DNA from: Muribaculaceae bacterium Isolate-110 (HZI)
GTDB lineage: Bacteria > Bacteroidota > Bacteroidia > Bacteroidales > Muribaculaceae
Assembly (NCBI GenBank): GCA_003762875.1
Contig: RIBL01000002.1
Span: forward strand, 293,780-357,779
Length of the DNA: 64,000 nucleotides
Direction: 5' to 3'
The position numbers and the translations under genes were made by a program. The notes beneath the pieces are model-generated. The model made no database searches and had not been told where the DNA came from. It saw nothing but the letters and a program-made list of their open reading frames with translations. Below, one piece after another: positions 53,203-60,992 of the stretch (the first letter of the stretch is position 1; each line of letters begins with the position of its first letter).

Positions 53203-54468
53203 ATGTTAACGATACTGACAGGCGTATGCATATTTCTGGTTATAACACTCCTTCTCGTTATAATCCTGCTAATCGCCAAAAGATATCTCGTACACTCGGG
53301 CAAGGTGAAAATCACCATCAACAACGACACCGTCCTCGAGGCCGAGTCAGGCAAGACTCTATTGTCAACATTTGCCGACCACAACATCTTCCTCTCCTCG
53401 GCCTGTGGCGGCAAGGGCAGTTGCGGCCAATGCAAATGTCAGGTGTTCTCGGGTGGCGGAGACATTCTCCCAACTGAAAAAGTCCACTTCTCGCGCAAGC
53501 AGCAGCAAGACCACTGGCGTCTCGGATGTCAGGTAAAGGTCAAGGAAGACTGCTCGGTGGGTATCCCCGCATCGGCTCTCGATGTCAAGGAGTGGGAGTG
53601 TGAGGTCATCTCCAACAAAAACGTCGCTACATTCATCAAGGAGTTTATCGTCGCGCTTCCCAAGGGCGCACACATGGACTTCATCCCCGGCTCCTATGCC
53701 CAGATCAAAATCCCTACCTATGAGATGGACTATGACAAGGACATAGACAAGTCGCTCATCGGTGACGAATATCTGCCGGCCTGGGAGAAATTCGGCCTCT
53801 TCGGCCTCAAGTGCCGCAACACCGAGACCACTGTGCGAGCCTACTCGATGGCCAACTATCCCGAGGAGGGCGACCGAATCATGCTCACGGTGCGCATCGC
53901 CACTCCTCCCTTCAAGCCCAAACCCCAGACAGGATTCATGGACGTGATGCCAGGCATCGCCTCAAGCTACATATTCACTCTCAAGCCGGGCGACAAAGTA
54001 ATCATGTCGGGCCCCTACGGCGACTTCCACCCCATAGTCGACTCCAAGGCTGAAATGATGTGGATAGGCGGTGGCGCAGGCATGGCTCCGCTGCGCGCCC
54101 AGATAATGTGGCTCACCAAGACTCTCCACACCACTGACCGCGTGATGAACTACTTCTACGGCGCACGCGCACTCAACGAGGTGTTCTATCTCAACGACTT
54201 CCTCGAGCTGGAGAAAGAGTATCCCAACTTCAAGTTTCATCTCGCCCTCGACCGTCCCGACCCCGCAGCCGATGCCGCTGGAGTGAAATACACCGCCGGA
54301 TTTGTTCATCAGGTCATCTATGAGACTTATCTCAAAAATCATCCCGACCCCGAAGACATCGAATATTACATGTGCGGTCCCGGCCCGATGAGCGCGGCTG
54401 TCAACAAAATGCTCGACGACCTCGGCGTAGACCCGACTTCGGTACACTACGACAACTTCGGAGGCTAA
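53203..54468 (+). CDS. nqrF: Na+-NQR subunit F (NADH dehydrogenase)
   Basis: A 421-residue subunit with one N-terminal helix, a 2Fe-2S ferredoxin domain with Cys68, Cys74, Cys77 and Cys109, and a ferredoxin-NADP reductase-like domain with VRAYSMANYP for FAD and IGGGAGMAPLRAQIM and EYYMCGPGPM for NADH. It oxidises NADH and feeds electrons to the pump. Last gene of the operon, followed by a 41-bp-arm hairpin. Confidence 0.95.
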   Translation: MLTILTGVCIFLVITLLLVIILLIAKRYLVHSGKVKITINNDTVLEAESGKTLLSTFADHNIFLSSACGGKGSCGQCKCQVFSGGGDILPTEKVHFSRKQQQDHWRLGCQVKVKEDCSVGIPASALDVKEWECEVISNKNVATFIKEFIVALPKGAHMDFIPGSYAQIKIPTYEMDYDKDIDKSLIGDEYLPAWEKFGLFGLKCRNTETTVRAYSMANYPEEGDRIMLTVRIATPPFKPKPQTGFMDVMPGIASSYIFTLKPGDKVIMSGPYGDFHPIVDSKAEMMWIGGGAGMAPLRAQIMWLTKTLHTTDRVMNYFYGARALNEVFYLNDFLELEKEYPNFKFHLALDRPDPAADAAGVKYTAGFVHQVIYETYLKNHPDPEDIEYYMCGPGPMSAAVNKMLDDLGVDPTSVHYDNFGG

Positions 54469-54477
54469 ACGTCAGCT

Positions 54478-54567
54478 CTAAGACAAAGGTCTTCATATAA
54501 GAAAAGTGTCTATATTCACGGCAAAATGAATATAGACACTTTTCTTATATGAAGACCTTTGTCTTAG
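54478..54567. terminator. Perfect 41-bp-arm palindrome after nqrF
   Basis: Arms 54478-54518 and 54527-54567 are exact reverse complements around an 8-nt loop (CGGCAAAA). The stem is AT-rich and lacks a long T-run at its base. It separates the convergent nqr operon and fucose operon. Confidence 0.8.
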
Positions 54568-54581
54568 GGTATGTATCGTCG

Positions 54582-55043
54582 TTATTCCGCATTCGAGCTG
54601 TAATTCTTGGCAAGCTCTTCGGGAGTGATGGACATCTCCTTGTCAGACTTAGAGTCCTTGTTGGTGTAAACGAAACGGGCACCGAGCTTAGCGTCGACAA
54701 AAGTCTTGCCGGCAGCACCGATATTCTGAAGTGCTGCATTTTTGGCCTCATCGTCAATCTCCAACTGATTATATATGTCGGCATCCTCGATAGCGATGGT
54801 ATAGACCACATAGTCGCCGTCGATAGCGAGCTTCTCAAGAGTAAGACCGGCACCCATAGGCTGGGGAAGCTAGCCTGTAAACTGGTCGAGAGTCTTCTGA
54901 ACGCGCTCGCGGCCCTGAGCCACAGCATCATTTTCGGTCTGCTCGGCAGCATCACCCTTGGAGGCATTGCCCGAGCAGGAAGTAAATGTGAAAGCCCCGC
55001 CACATACAAGTGCGGCAGCAAGTGTCAATACAAATTTTTTCAT
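54582..55043 (-). pseudogene. Lipoprotein gene interrupted by an in-frame TAG
   Basis: Read from ATG at 55043, the first 57 codons encode a lipoprotein signal (KKFVLTLAAALVCGG, lipobox FTSC) and a linker; codon 58 (54870-54872) is TAG, and the same frame continues for 95 codons to a TAA at 54582. The restored product would be 153 residues, a small exported protein with GDYVVYTIAIEDADIY and KTFVDAKLGARFVYTNKD. A single C-to-T change of CAG would explain it, and the local QLPQP context supports Gln. Readthrough, error or a true null are all possible. It is the last gene after fkp (40 bases). Confidence 0.75.
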
Positions 55044-55083
55044 TACTTTATCAGTAGGTTTTGTTTATTAGAATAGATCTATA

Positions 55084-57822
55084 TCAGCTTCTGGTAATCT
55101 GCAATCCCTGATGCGAGAGAGACATCTCCACCATGCGCGAATTGGCCGGCAGAGAAGAGTCGGTCGTAAGGATATGGCGTATGCGTCCGGCAGCCTCAGG
55201 ATCCTTGGCTATCATATAAAGATAGCCTCCGCCGCCCGCGCCCGGCAACTTATAGCCCAGACACAGGTCATCGACAAGACGGGTAATGGCGTCGACACCC
55301 GGAGGATTGGTGCCGTGGTCGAGAGTCATGTTCTGCTGCCAAGTGTGGCGCACGAGACGTCCCATACGGACGAAATCGTCGCGCTGTATGGCGTCATACA
55401 TTTCCATCGTATGGTTTTTCATCTCACGGAGCAGACCTATCTGCTCACCATGATTGAGAAACATTCTTCTCACAATCTCGGCCAGAATATCCTTGGCCGT
55501 GCGGGTGATGCCGGTGTAGAACAGCAGGTGACACGGAGCATATTGCGGGTCGGTAAACAGGTCGGATGGCAGACGGCGTATGAGAGGCTCCTGAGCCAGC
55601 TCCTTGGTCGACTGGAGCAACTTCACACCACCTATCACACCGCCATACTGGTCCTGCCATCCGCCGCCGGTGGTCAGCAGTTGCTCAAGTATGAGAGTAC
55701 GCTTGCATATCTCGGTCTTGTCCCAAGCCAGAGCGCAGAAATCGCTTATGGCACCGAGCACCGTCGAGGCGAGTATGCTGCTGGTGCCGAGACCGCTACC
55801 AGCCGGTATGGCCGAAAAGAGTGTAATCTCCAGTCCGCCTCCCATATGCATGAGCTGGTCGCGCAGAGAGGCGAAATGCTCGGTGCAGAACTGCGGGTGG
55901 AATCCTGCGAGCGCGAGGGCTGCTTTGGGTATCGAGAACGGCGAACCGACTTTATTGAAATCGCGTAGCTGCTCATACGTCTCTATGGTCTCGGCAGCCC
56001 CCAGGTCAATGCTTCGACACACGATGTGGGGCTCGGCACACGGACGCACATAGGCCTGCAACGGCGGCTGACCGTTTAGCTCGATGGCGAGATTGATGAC
56101 ATTGCCCCCTTCCATGAGACAGAACGGCGGGGTATCGGTCCATCCGCCGGCTATGTCGATGCGCACAGGCGAGCGGCTCCACACTATCTGGTCGGAACAC
56201 ACGGCCCGGCGTGGCATCTGCTTCTGCTCGAGCACGGTAGATGTCAGCCCCTCGCGGAGCAATCCGAAGGCCTCTTGCTCATATTGCTGCCATGGCTCAG
56301 AGCGGTGGCGACACACTTCGGCACGAAACATCGCGTCGCTCATGCGTGTAATCAGCGACGCGGAGTTGTCAAGCGGAGCCGGCAACGGAAGATTGTCGGT
56401 AGCAAACGCACCGGCGGCATCATGCAGATCGAGCTGGTAGAAGACACTGTGGGCATGGTTGGCAGCCATGGCGGTCCAGTTGAGACTTCTGAACTCTCTG
56501 CGCTGGCTCACAAGACGCGGCAATGATGCCTCGTTGGAAATCTCCTCGGCACTCATCAGTCTCTCATATCCGCGCGGCTCCTCTCCTGCAAGAAGGGATT
56601 TCACCGCGCGCTCCATCTCTTCGAGACTGTTGACTACGGGGAAGCGGCCACGCTGCTGCTCGGCTCCGGCAAACCGGTCATCAATGTCGTAGACTCTCAC
56701 AGCCCATGCGTCAGCACTTATTGGCACAATGTCGACACACTTACCCGGAGCGAGAGCTATATCCCAGTCGTTGCGGGGCACACCCGTAACTATATTATGA
56801 TCGGTAAGAGTCCAGCATGAGGCTATATGACTGTTCTCGACCCATATGTCGTTGTTAGAAGCCGAGAGAGTGATGTCAAGCACCGAATTTTGCACAAAAA
56901 TAGACGGATGTGGTTTGCGGTCTCGGTGCATGATTTCGCGCTGGTCATTGATACGGTTCTGGATGGCGAGAGTCGACGAAATCATCTCACGGCTCGTGCC
57001 ATAGTGGTAAAACTCACCGCCCGGCAGCGGGACTATTGCCACCGAAAGCGATGACAACTCCGGGTCAGGACACGTCGGATTGGTGCCGAGCGCGCCTCCA
57101 AACTCGCTGTACAGGTCATACTCGCGCAGACGACCCTCATTGTCGCGCGAACGGCGGCGCAGCATCCCGACCGCCTTGTCGCTCAGCAGCCACACTCCGA
57201 TGTCGGTGAGATAATAGCCCGACTGGAGCAATCCGTTAAGCTCGTCGACCGAAGGCTTCTGCAACATGCGGTCGAGACGCGATGGTGAGTCATGACGGCT
57301 GTAAAACACGCCATGGTTTTTGGCTATCGAGGCATCGAGCCACAGGCCGTAACACACCACGTCGGCCTCAGGTATCGGCGGAAGAGGCTGCGAGGAGTGG
57401 ATATAAACGTCTCCGCTTACTATGAGGGTATGCATCCCCTCGGGAGCAGACCGCATGATGCGCTCATAGAGTGGCAACTGCAGGTCGAGCAGTGTCTGGC
57501 TCAGCTTCTGGCCGCGCTCCCAGCGAAATATGGGCACCGGTGTGAGTATCTTGCCCGAAGGCGCGTATGACGGAAGCCGACGGCTCTGGCCTCCGGCGTG
57601 AAGAAGTATTCTTTTTTCCGACGAAAGCCATTCGGCAAAGTCGACATCGGCCTCGCCGCTGTTGCGGTAACACTCTTCGAGGAGCCATGTGGTGCCGCCT
57701 CCGCTGCCAAGGCGCGCGCCTATGGGGTCGGAGGTGCAGAAATATTCTTTTTCAGACAGCCCGGTGACTTTGTGAAATGCATCGACGAGGTTGGGCGGAA
57801 GTGACAATAGTTTTTTTGTCAT
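55084..57822 (-). CDS. fkp: Bifunctional L-fucokinase / fucose-1-phosphate guanylyltransferase
   Basis: A 912-residue fusion. The N-terminal half is the GDP-fucose pyrophosphorylase, with ILLHAGGQSRRLPSYAPSGKILTPVP near residues 71-97 and LIVSGDVYI. The C-terminal GHMP kinase has WSRSPVRIDIAGGWTDTPPF, IPAGSGLGTSSILAS for ATP, and GYKLPGAGGGGYLYM. Fkp of Bacteroides converts scavenged L-fucose to GDP-fucose for capsule and glycoprotein fucosylation. It lies 36 bases after fucP. Confidence 0.95.
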   Translation of the reverse strand: MTKKLLSLPPNLVDAFHKVTGLSEKEYFCTSDPIGARLGSGGGTTWLLEECYRNSGEADVDFAEWLSSEKRILLHAGGQSRRLPSYAPSGKILTPVPIFRWERGQKLSQTLLDLQLPLYERIMRSAPEGMHTLIVSGDVYIHSSQPLPPIPEADVVCYGLWLDASIAKNHGVFYSRHDSPSRLDRMLQKPSVDELNGLLQSGYYLTDIGVWLLSDKAVGMLRRRSRDNEGRLREYDLYSEFGGALGTNPTCPDPELSSLSVAIVPLPGGEFYHYGTSREMISSTLAIQNRINDQREIMHRDRKPHPSIFVQNSVLDITLSASNNDIWVENSHIASCWTLTDHNIVTGVPRNDWDIALAPGKCVDIVPISADAWAVRVYDIDDRFAGAEQQRGRFPVVNSLEEMERAVKSLLAGEEPRGYERLMSAEEISNEASLPRLVSQRREFRSLNWTAMAANHAHSVFYQLDLHDAAGAFATDNLPLPAPLDNSASLITRMSDAMFRAEVCRHRSEPWQQYEQEAFGLLREGLTSTVLEQKQMPRRAVCSDQIVWSRSPVRIDIAGGWTDTPPFCLMEGGNVINLAIELNGQPPLQAYVRPCAEPHIVCRSIDLGAAETIETYEQLRDFNKVGSPFSIPKAALALAGFHPQFCTEHFASLRDQLMHMGGGLEITLFSAIPAGSGLGTSSILASTVLGAISDFCALAWDKTEICKRTLILEQLLTTGGGWQDQYGGVIGGVKLLQSTKELAQEPLIRRLPSDLFTDPQYAPCHLLFYTGITRTAKDILAEIVRRMFLNHGEQIGLLREMKNHTMEMYDAIQRDDFVRMGRLVRHTWQQNMTLDHGTNPPGVDAITRLVDDLCLGYKLPGAGGGGYLYMIAKDPEAAGRIRHILTTDSSLPANSRMVEMSLSHQGLQITRS

Positions 57823-57858
57823 GATATCTTTTAAAGCTGTAGGTTTTAAGGTCTGAAT

Positions 57859-59172
57859 TTATGCCTTGAGGGTGCGCGAGCCGTAGAGTGTCACTACGGC
57901 AAAGCATATCATCGGGATGAAAAACGATATATTGACCGCCGGAATTTCACCCAGACTCACGCCCAAGTCTATGACTGCACCCTGAAGCGGCGGGAACACC
58001 GAGCCGCCGATTATCGACATGATGAGTCCGGCACTGCCCACCTTGACATCCTCGCCAAGTCCGGTAAGTGCTATACCATAGATGGTCGGGAACATCAGCG
58101 ACATGCACGCGCTCACTCCCACCAGGCAGTAAAGTCCTGTGACGGTCGTAGAGAATATCGCACCGATGGTGAGCACGACTCCGAGCATACCGAGCACACA
58201 TAGCAGACGGCTCGGCGATATGTAGCGCAAGAACCATGTGCATATGAACCGGCTGCACGTAAAGAGAGCCATTGCCCCGATGTTGTAGCGTTGCGACAAT
58301 ATCTCGGCTTCATGCTCGGGCATACCTTCCGACATGAACAGGCGGGTGCCATACTGGATGATGAACGTCCAGCACATCACCTGCGCGCCAACATAGAAGA
58401 ACTGTGCTATTACTCCCTCGCGGTAATTGCGGCGGCCGAGCAGGGCCACAAGTGTGCGAAACACTCCCGTGCTCTTGCCCAAATCACTTGCTCTCGGCAT
58501 CTTGAGCAAGCGTATTATCACAAGCATGACAAGAGCCACAAGTCCGATATAGACATAAGGCTGGATGAGCACCCACAGATCATGATTTTTGATAGCGTCA
58601 AATTCGGCTTCGGAGAGTGAGGCGCGTGCCTCGGAGTCGAGCGGGTGCATACGGGCCTGGATGAAGTGCATCGCCACCCACATGCCGGCAAGCGCGCCCA
58701 CAGGATTGAAAGCCTGCGCGAGATTGAGCCGTCGGGTCGCTGTGGCCTCGGGCCCCATGCTGTAGATGTAGGGGTTGCAGCTTGTCTCAAGAAACGAGAG
58801 ACCGCATGTCATTACGAAATAGGCGAGCAGGAATGGATAATACATGCCTGTCCACTGGGCCGGCACAAATAGCAGCGCGCCCACTCCGTAGAGCAGCAGA
58901 CCGAGCATCACACCGGCCTTGTAGGTGTAACGCTGTATGAACATGGCCGCGGGAAACGCCATACAGAAATAGCCGAGATAGAAAGCCACCTGCACAAGCG
59001 CGCCCTCGGTGACGCTCATGCGGAAGATTTTGGAAAACGCTTTGACAAGCGGTGCGGTGATGTCATTGGCAAAGCCCCACATGGCAAAACAAGTCGTGAC
59101 TGCCAGAAACGGGAGCAACAGACTAACGCCCTGACGTGAAGATAACAGTGGTGTGTTGTCGGATTGTGACAT
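57859..59172 (-). CDS. fucP: L-fucose:H+ symporter
   Basis: A 437-residue major facilitator with twelve helices. LPFLAVTTCFAMWGFANDITAPLVKAF at the N terminus and YFVMTCGLSFLETSCNPYIYSMGPEATATRRLNLAQAFNPVGALAG are FucP-specific. It imports L-fucose with protons and feeds Fkp, encoded downstream. Confidence 0.93.
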   Translation of the reverse strand: MSQSDNTPLLSSRQGVSLLLPFLAVTTCFAMWGFANDITAPLVKAFSKIFRMSVTEGALVQVAFYLGYFCMAFPAAMFIQRYTYKAGVMLGLLLYGVGALLFVPAQWTGMYYPFLLAYFVMTCGLSFLETSCNPYIYSMGPEATATRRLNLAQAFNPVGALAGMWVAMHFIQARMHPLDSEARASLSEAEFDAIKNHDLWVLIQPYVYIGLVALVMLVIIRLLKMPRASDLGKSTGVFRTLVALLGRRNYREGVIAQFFYVGAQVMCWTFIIQYGTRLFMSEGMPEHEAEILSQRYNIGAMALFTCSRFICTWFLRYISPSRLLCVLGMLGVVLTIGAIFSTTVTGLYCLVGVSACMSLMFPTIYGIALTGLGEDVKVGSAGLIMSIIGGSVFPPLQGAVIDLGVSLGEIPAVNISFFIPMICFAVVTLYGSRTLKA

Positions 59173-59182
59173 TATTCAGATA

Positions 59183-60784
59183 TTATTCGGATTGAAATTG
59201 CAGATGTGTGATTGTACATAACGATTTGCCCTTGACAGGCGACGAAAATGTAAGATAAAGCGGATGTTTGCCCGAGAGAGCGGTCACTCCTGTGACATCG
59301 GCCGTCATCCTGACTGGAGTCTCAGGCATACCGGCCCTCAGCTCTATGCGTCCGGCCGGAACGGGATTGCCCTTCCACGGAGCCGAGGTGTAGACAGTAA
59401 TGATGCCGTCGATACCTTCCGGCACAAGGTCGAGCACGAGCCGCGCGTTCTTGCGTCCGTTGAGCCGGTCAAAGTTGAAGTATTTGTATCCGAGTGTCGA
59501 GCCGTCAGTGTTGTTGACAACAGGGCTGACATTGATGCTGTCGTTATAAGGATCGGCTACAGCATGGTCGTCGACATAGACCGACTTGAAATGCGAGCCT
59601 GAATAGACCATTTCGGGATATTTCTGATAGGCCGGAGTCGGACCGGTGATGTGCGAGGCGATGGCTGCGGGATAGCGGCGCAGCGGGTCGAGGCCGTCGG
59701 TATCGAATCCCTCCGAAGTATATTCGGCCTCACTTATGCTCACCCTGCCGCCGGGGCCGGGTGTCACGCTCACTTCTATCGGTGCAACCATGGCCTGACG
59801 GGCATACTCGTCAGTGCCCGACTGTCGGTGATAGAACACCCACCAGCGATCACCGATTTTCAGTATGCTTCCGTGGGTGTTGCCATTGGGCGTGGAGGTG
59901 GCTATGGCATTGCCATCGGCATCAGTGTCGCGCCCGCGGCCGTCTATTATGGTGCCGCCGTAAGTATACGGGCCGAGTGGACTGTCGCTGTAGGCATAGG
60001 CCAGAGTGTAATTGCTCTGCGGGAGCCCCCACTCGCCGTCGGCGGTCCAGCGACTGTAGACCAGCACATATTTATCATCAATCTTGCGCATCGACGAGGC
60101 TTCGTAAAATCTGAACACCTCGTCCTGTTTATATCCGGGTATGAGATTCTCCACCACATCGGCGCCGGGCTTTACAGTAGCCATGGTGGAAGGGTCAAGT
60201 TCGGCAGCCATGGAGTTGCCGAATCCCCAGTAGCCATACACTCGCCCGTCATCGTCGACAAACACCGCCGGGTCAAAACGCAGCACTCCATCGGTCGAGT
60301 CGGCTTTCTCCTTACTCCAGTTTATCACCCGGAAAGGTCCGTCGGGACGTTCGGAGCACGCCACCATGCCGTTGCGGCCTCCGGCCTGATTGTTGGGATA
60401 GAGATAATACATTTTCTTGCCGTCGGGCATGGTCTTCACAGCCATATCGGGCGCATAGAGCACATCGCCCGAGCCGTCGGCCCGCAGCGGCTTGCCGTCG
60501 CGGTCGGTGCGCGACTCGAATATCACTCCGTCATAACGCCATGTGTCAAGCGAGTCGGGCGACGCCGACCACACTACCAGATCGGTGCCGCAATACATGG
60601 TGCGCAACATATCGTGCGAGCCGTATATATACACTCGCTTCTTGCCGGGCACATCCGGGTCGTCAAAAAGATATGGCTCTCCGTCAGGTATATGTTCCCA
60701 AAGAGGAAGATAGGGATTGACACACAACGCATACTGGAAGGCAAATGTGACAAGAATCAAGGGGAGAAAGCGGTTGAACTTCAT
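59183..60784 (-). CDS. Exported glycoside hydrolase family 43-like protein with C-terminal beta-sandwich
   Basis: A 533-residue protein with a signal peptide (RFLPLILVTFAFQYALC). Five-bladed propeller motifs are present: YLFDDPDVPGKKRVYIYGSHD with a candidate base, RFDPAVFVDDDGRVYGYWG, and FYEASSMRKIDDKYVLVYS with a candidate acid Glu. A carbohydrate-binding-like beta-sandwich occupies about residues 395-533. GH43 enzymes usually cut arabinose or xylose bonds, so its place in a fucose operon is unexpected; the substrate is unknown. First gene of the operon. Confidence 0.8.
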   Translation of the reverse strand: MKFNRFLPLILVTFAFQYALCVNPYLPLWEHIPDGEPYLFDDPDVPGKKRVYIYGSHDMLRTMYCGTDLVVWSASPDSLDTWRYDGVIFESRTDRDGKPLRADGSGDVLYAPDMAVKTMPDGKKMYYLYPNNQAGGRNGMVACSERPDGPFRVINWSKEKADSTDGVLRFDPAVFVDDDGRVYGYWGFGNSMAAELDPSTMATVKPGADVVENLIPGYKQDEVFRFYEASSMRKIDDKYVLVYSRWTADGEWGLPQSNYTLAYAYSDSPLGPYTYGGTIIDGRGRDTDADGNAIATSTPNGNTHGSILKIGDRWWVFYHRQSGTDEYARQAMVAPIEVSVTPGPGGRVSISEAEYTSEGFDTDGLDPLRRYPAAIASHITGPTPAYQKYPEMVYSGSHFKSVYVDDHAVADPYNDSINVSPVVNNTDGSTLGYKYFNFDRLNGRKNARLVLDLVPEGIDGIITVYTSAPWKGNPVPAGRIELRAGMPETPVRMTADVTGVTALSGKHPLYLTFSSPVKGKSLCTITHLQFQSE

Positions 60785-60817
60785 GGGTTGAATCCGAAGA
60801 TTTTAGAATTGAGTATG

Positions 60818-60825
60818 CAAACTTA
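60818..60825 (-). promoter_or_regulatory. -7 box (TAAGTTTG) of the fucose operon
   Basis: On the minus strand TAAGTTTG fits TAnnTTTG and lies 33 bases upstream of the GH43-like start. It should drive GH43, fucP, fkp and the interrupted lipoprotein gene. Confidence 0.5.
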
Positions 60826-60895
60826 GTGAAAATCCCCGACTTGTGAGGCGAAATTGCCACAAAAATTTGTCATCGGCTTAAATACATGCAATATT

Positions 60896-60923
60896 GGTAA
60901 TCATTACCGATAATTGTATTATC
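60896..60923. promoter_or_regulatory. Two abutting palindromes, candidate metal-repressor operator
   Basis: GGTAATCATTACC (60896-60908, 6-bp arms around one base) is directly followed by GATAATTGTATTATC (60909-60923, 6-bp arms around three bases). Both resemble half-sites of Fur/Zur-type boxes (GATAAT/ATTATC). The second ends where the -33 element of the promoter at 60944-60951 would lie, so a bound repressor would block transcription of the receptor gene. Which regulator acts is unknown. Confidence 0.55.
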
Positions 60924-60943
60924 CTTATTATATATGTGTAATG

Positions 60944-60951
60944 TATTTTTG
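60944..60951 (+). promoter_or_regulatory. -7 box (TATTTTTG) of the TonB receptor gene
   Basis: TATTTTTG fits TAnnTTTG, 42 bases before the start at 60993. The spacing to the palindromes suggests repression. Confidence 0.55.
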
Positions 60952-60992
60952 CAGATGGAAAATAGGGCTTACTTACACTTTAATTCTGAAAA

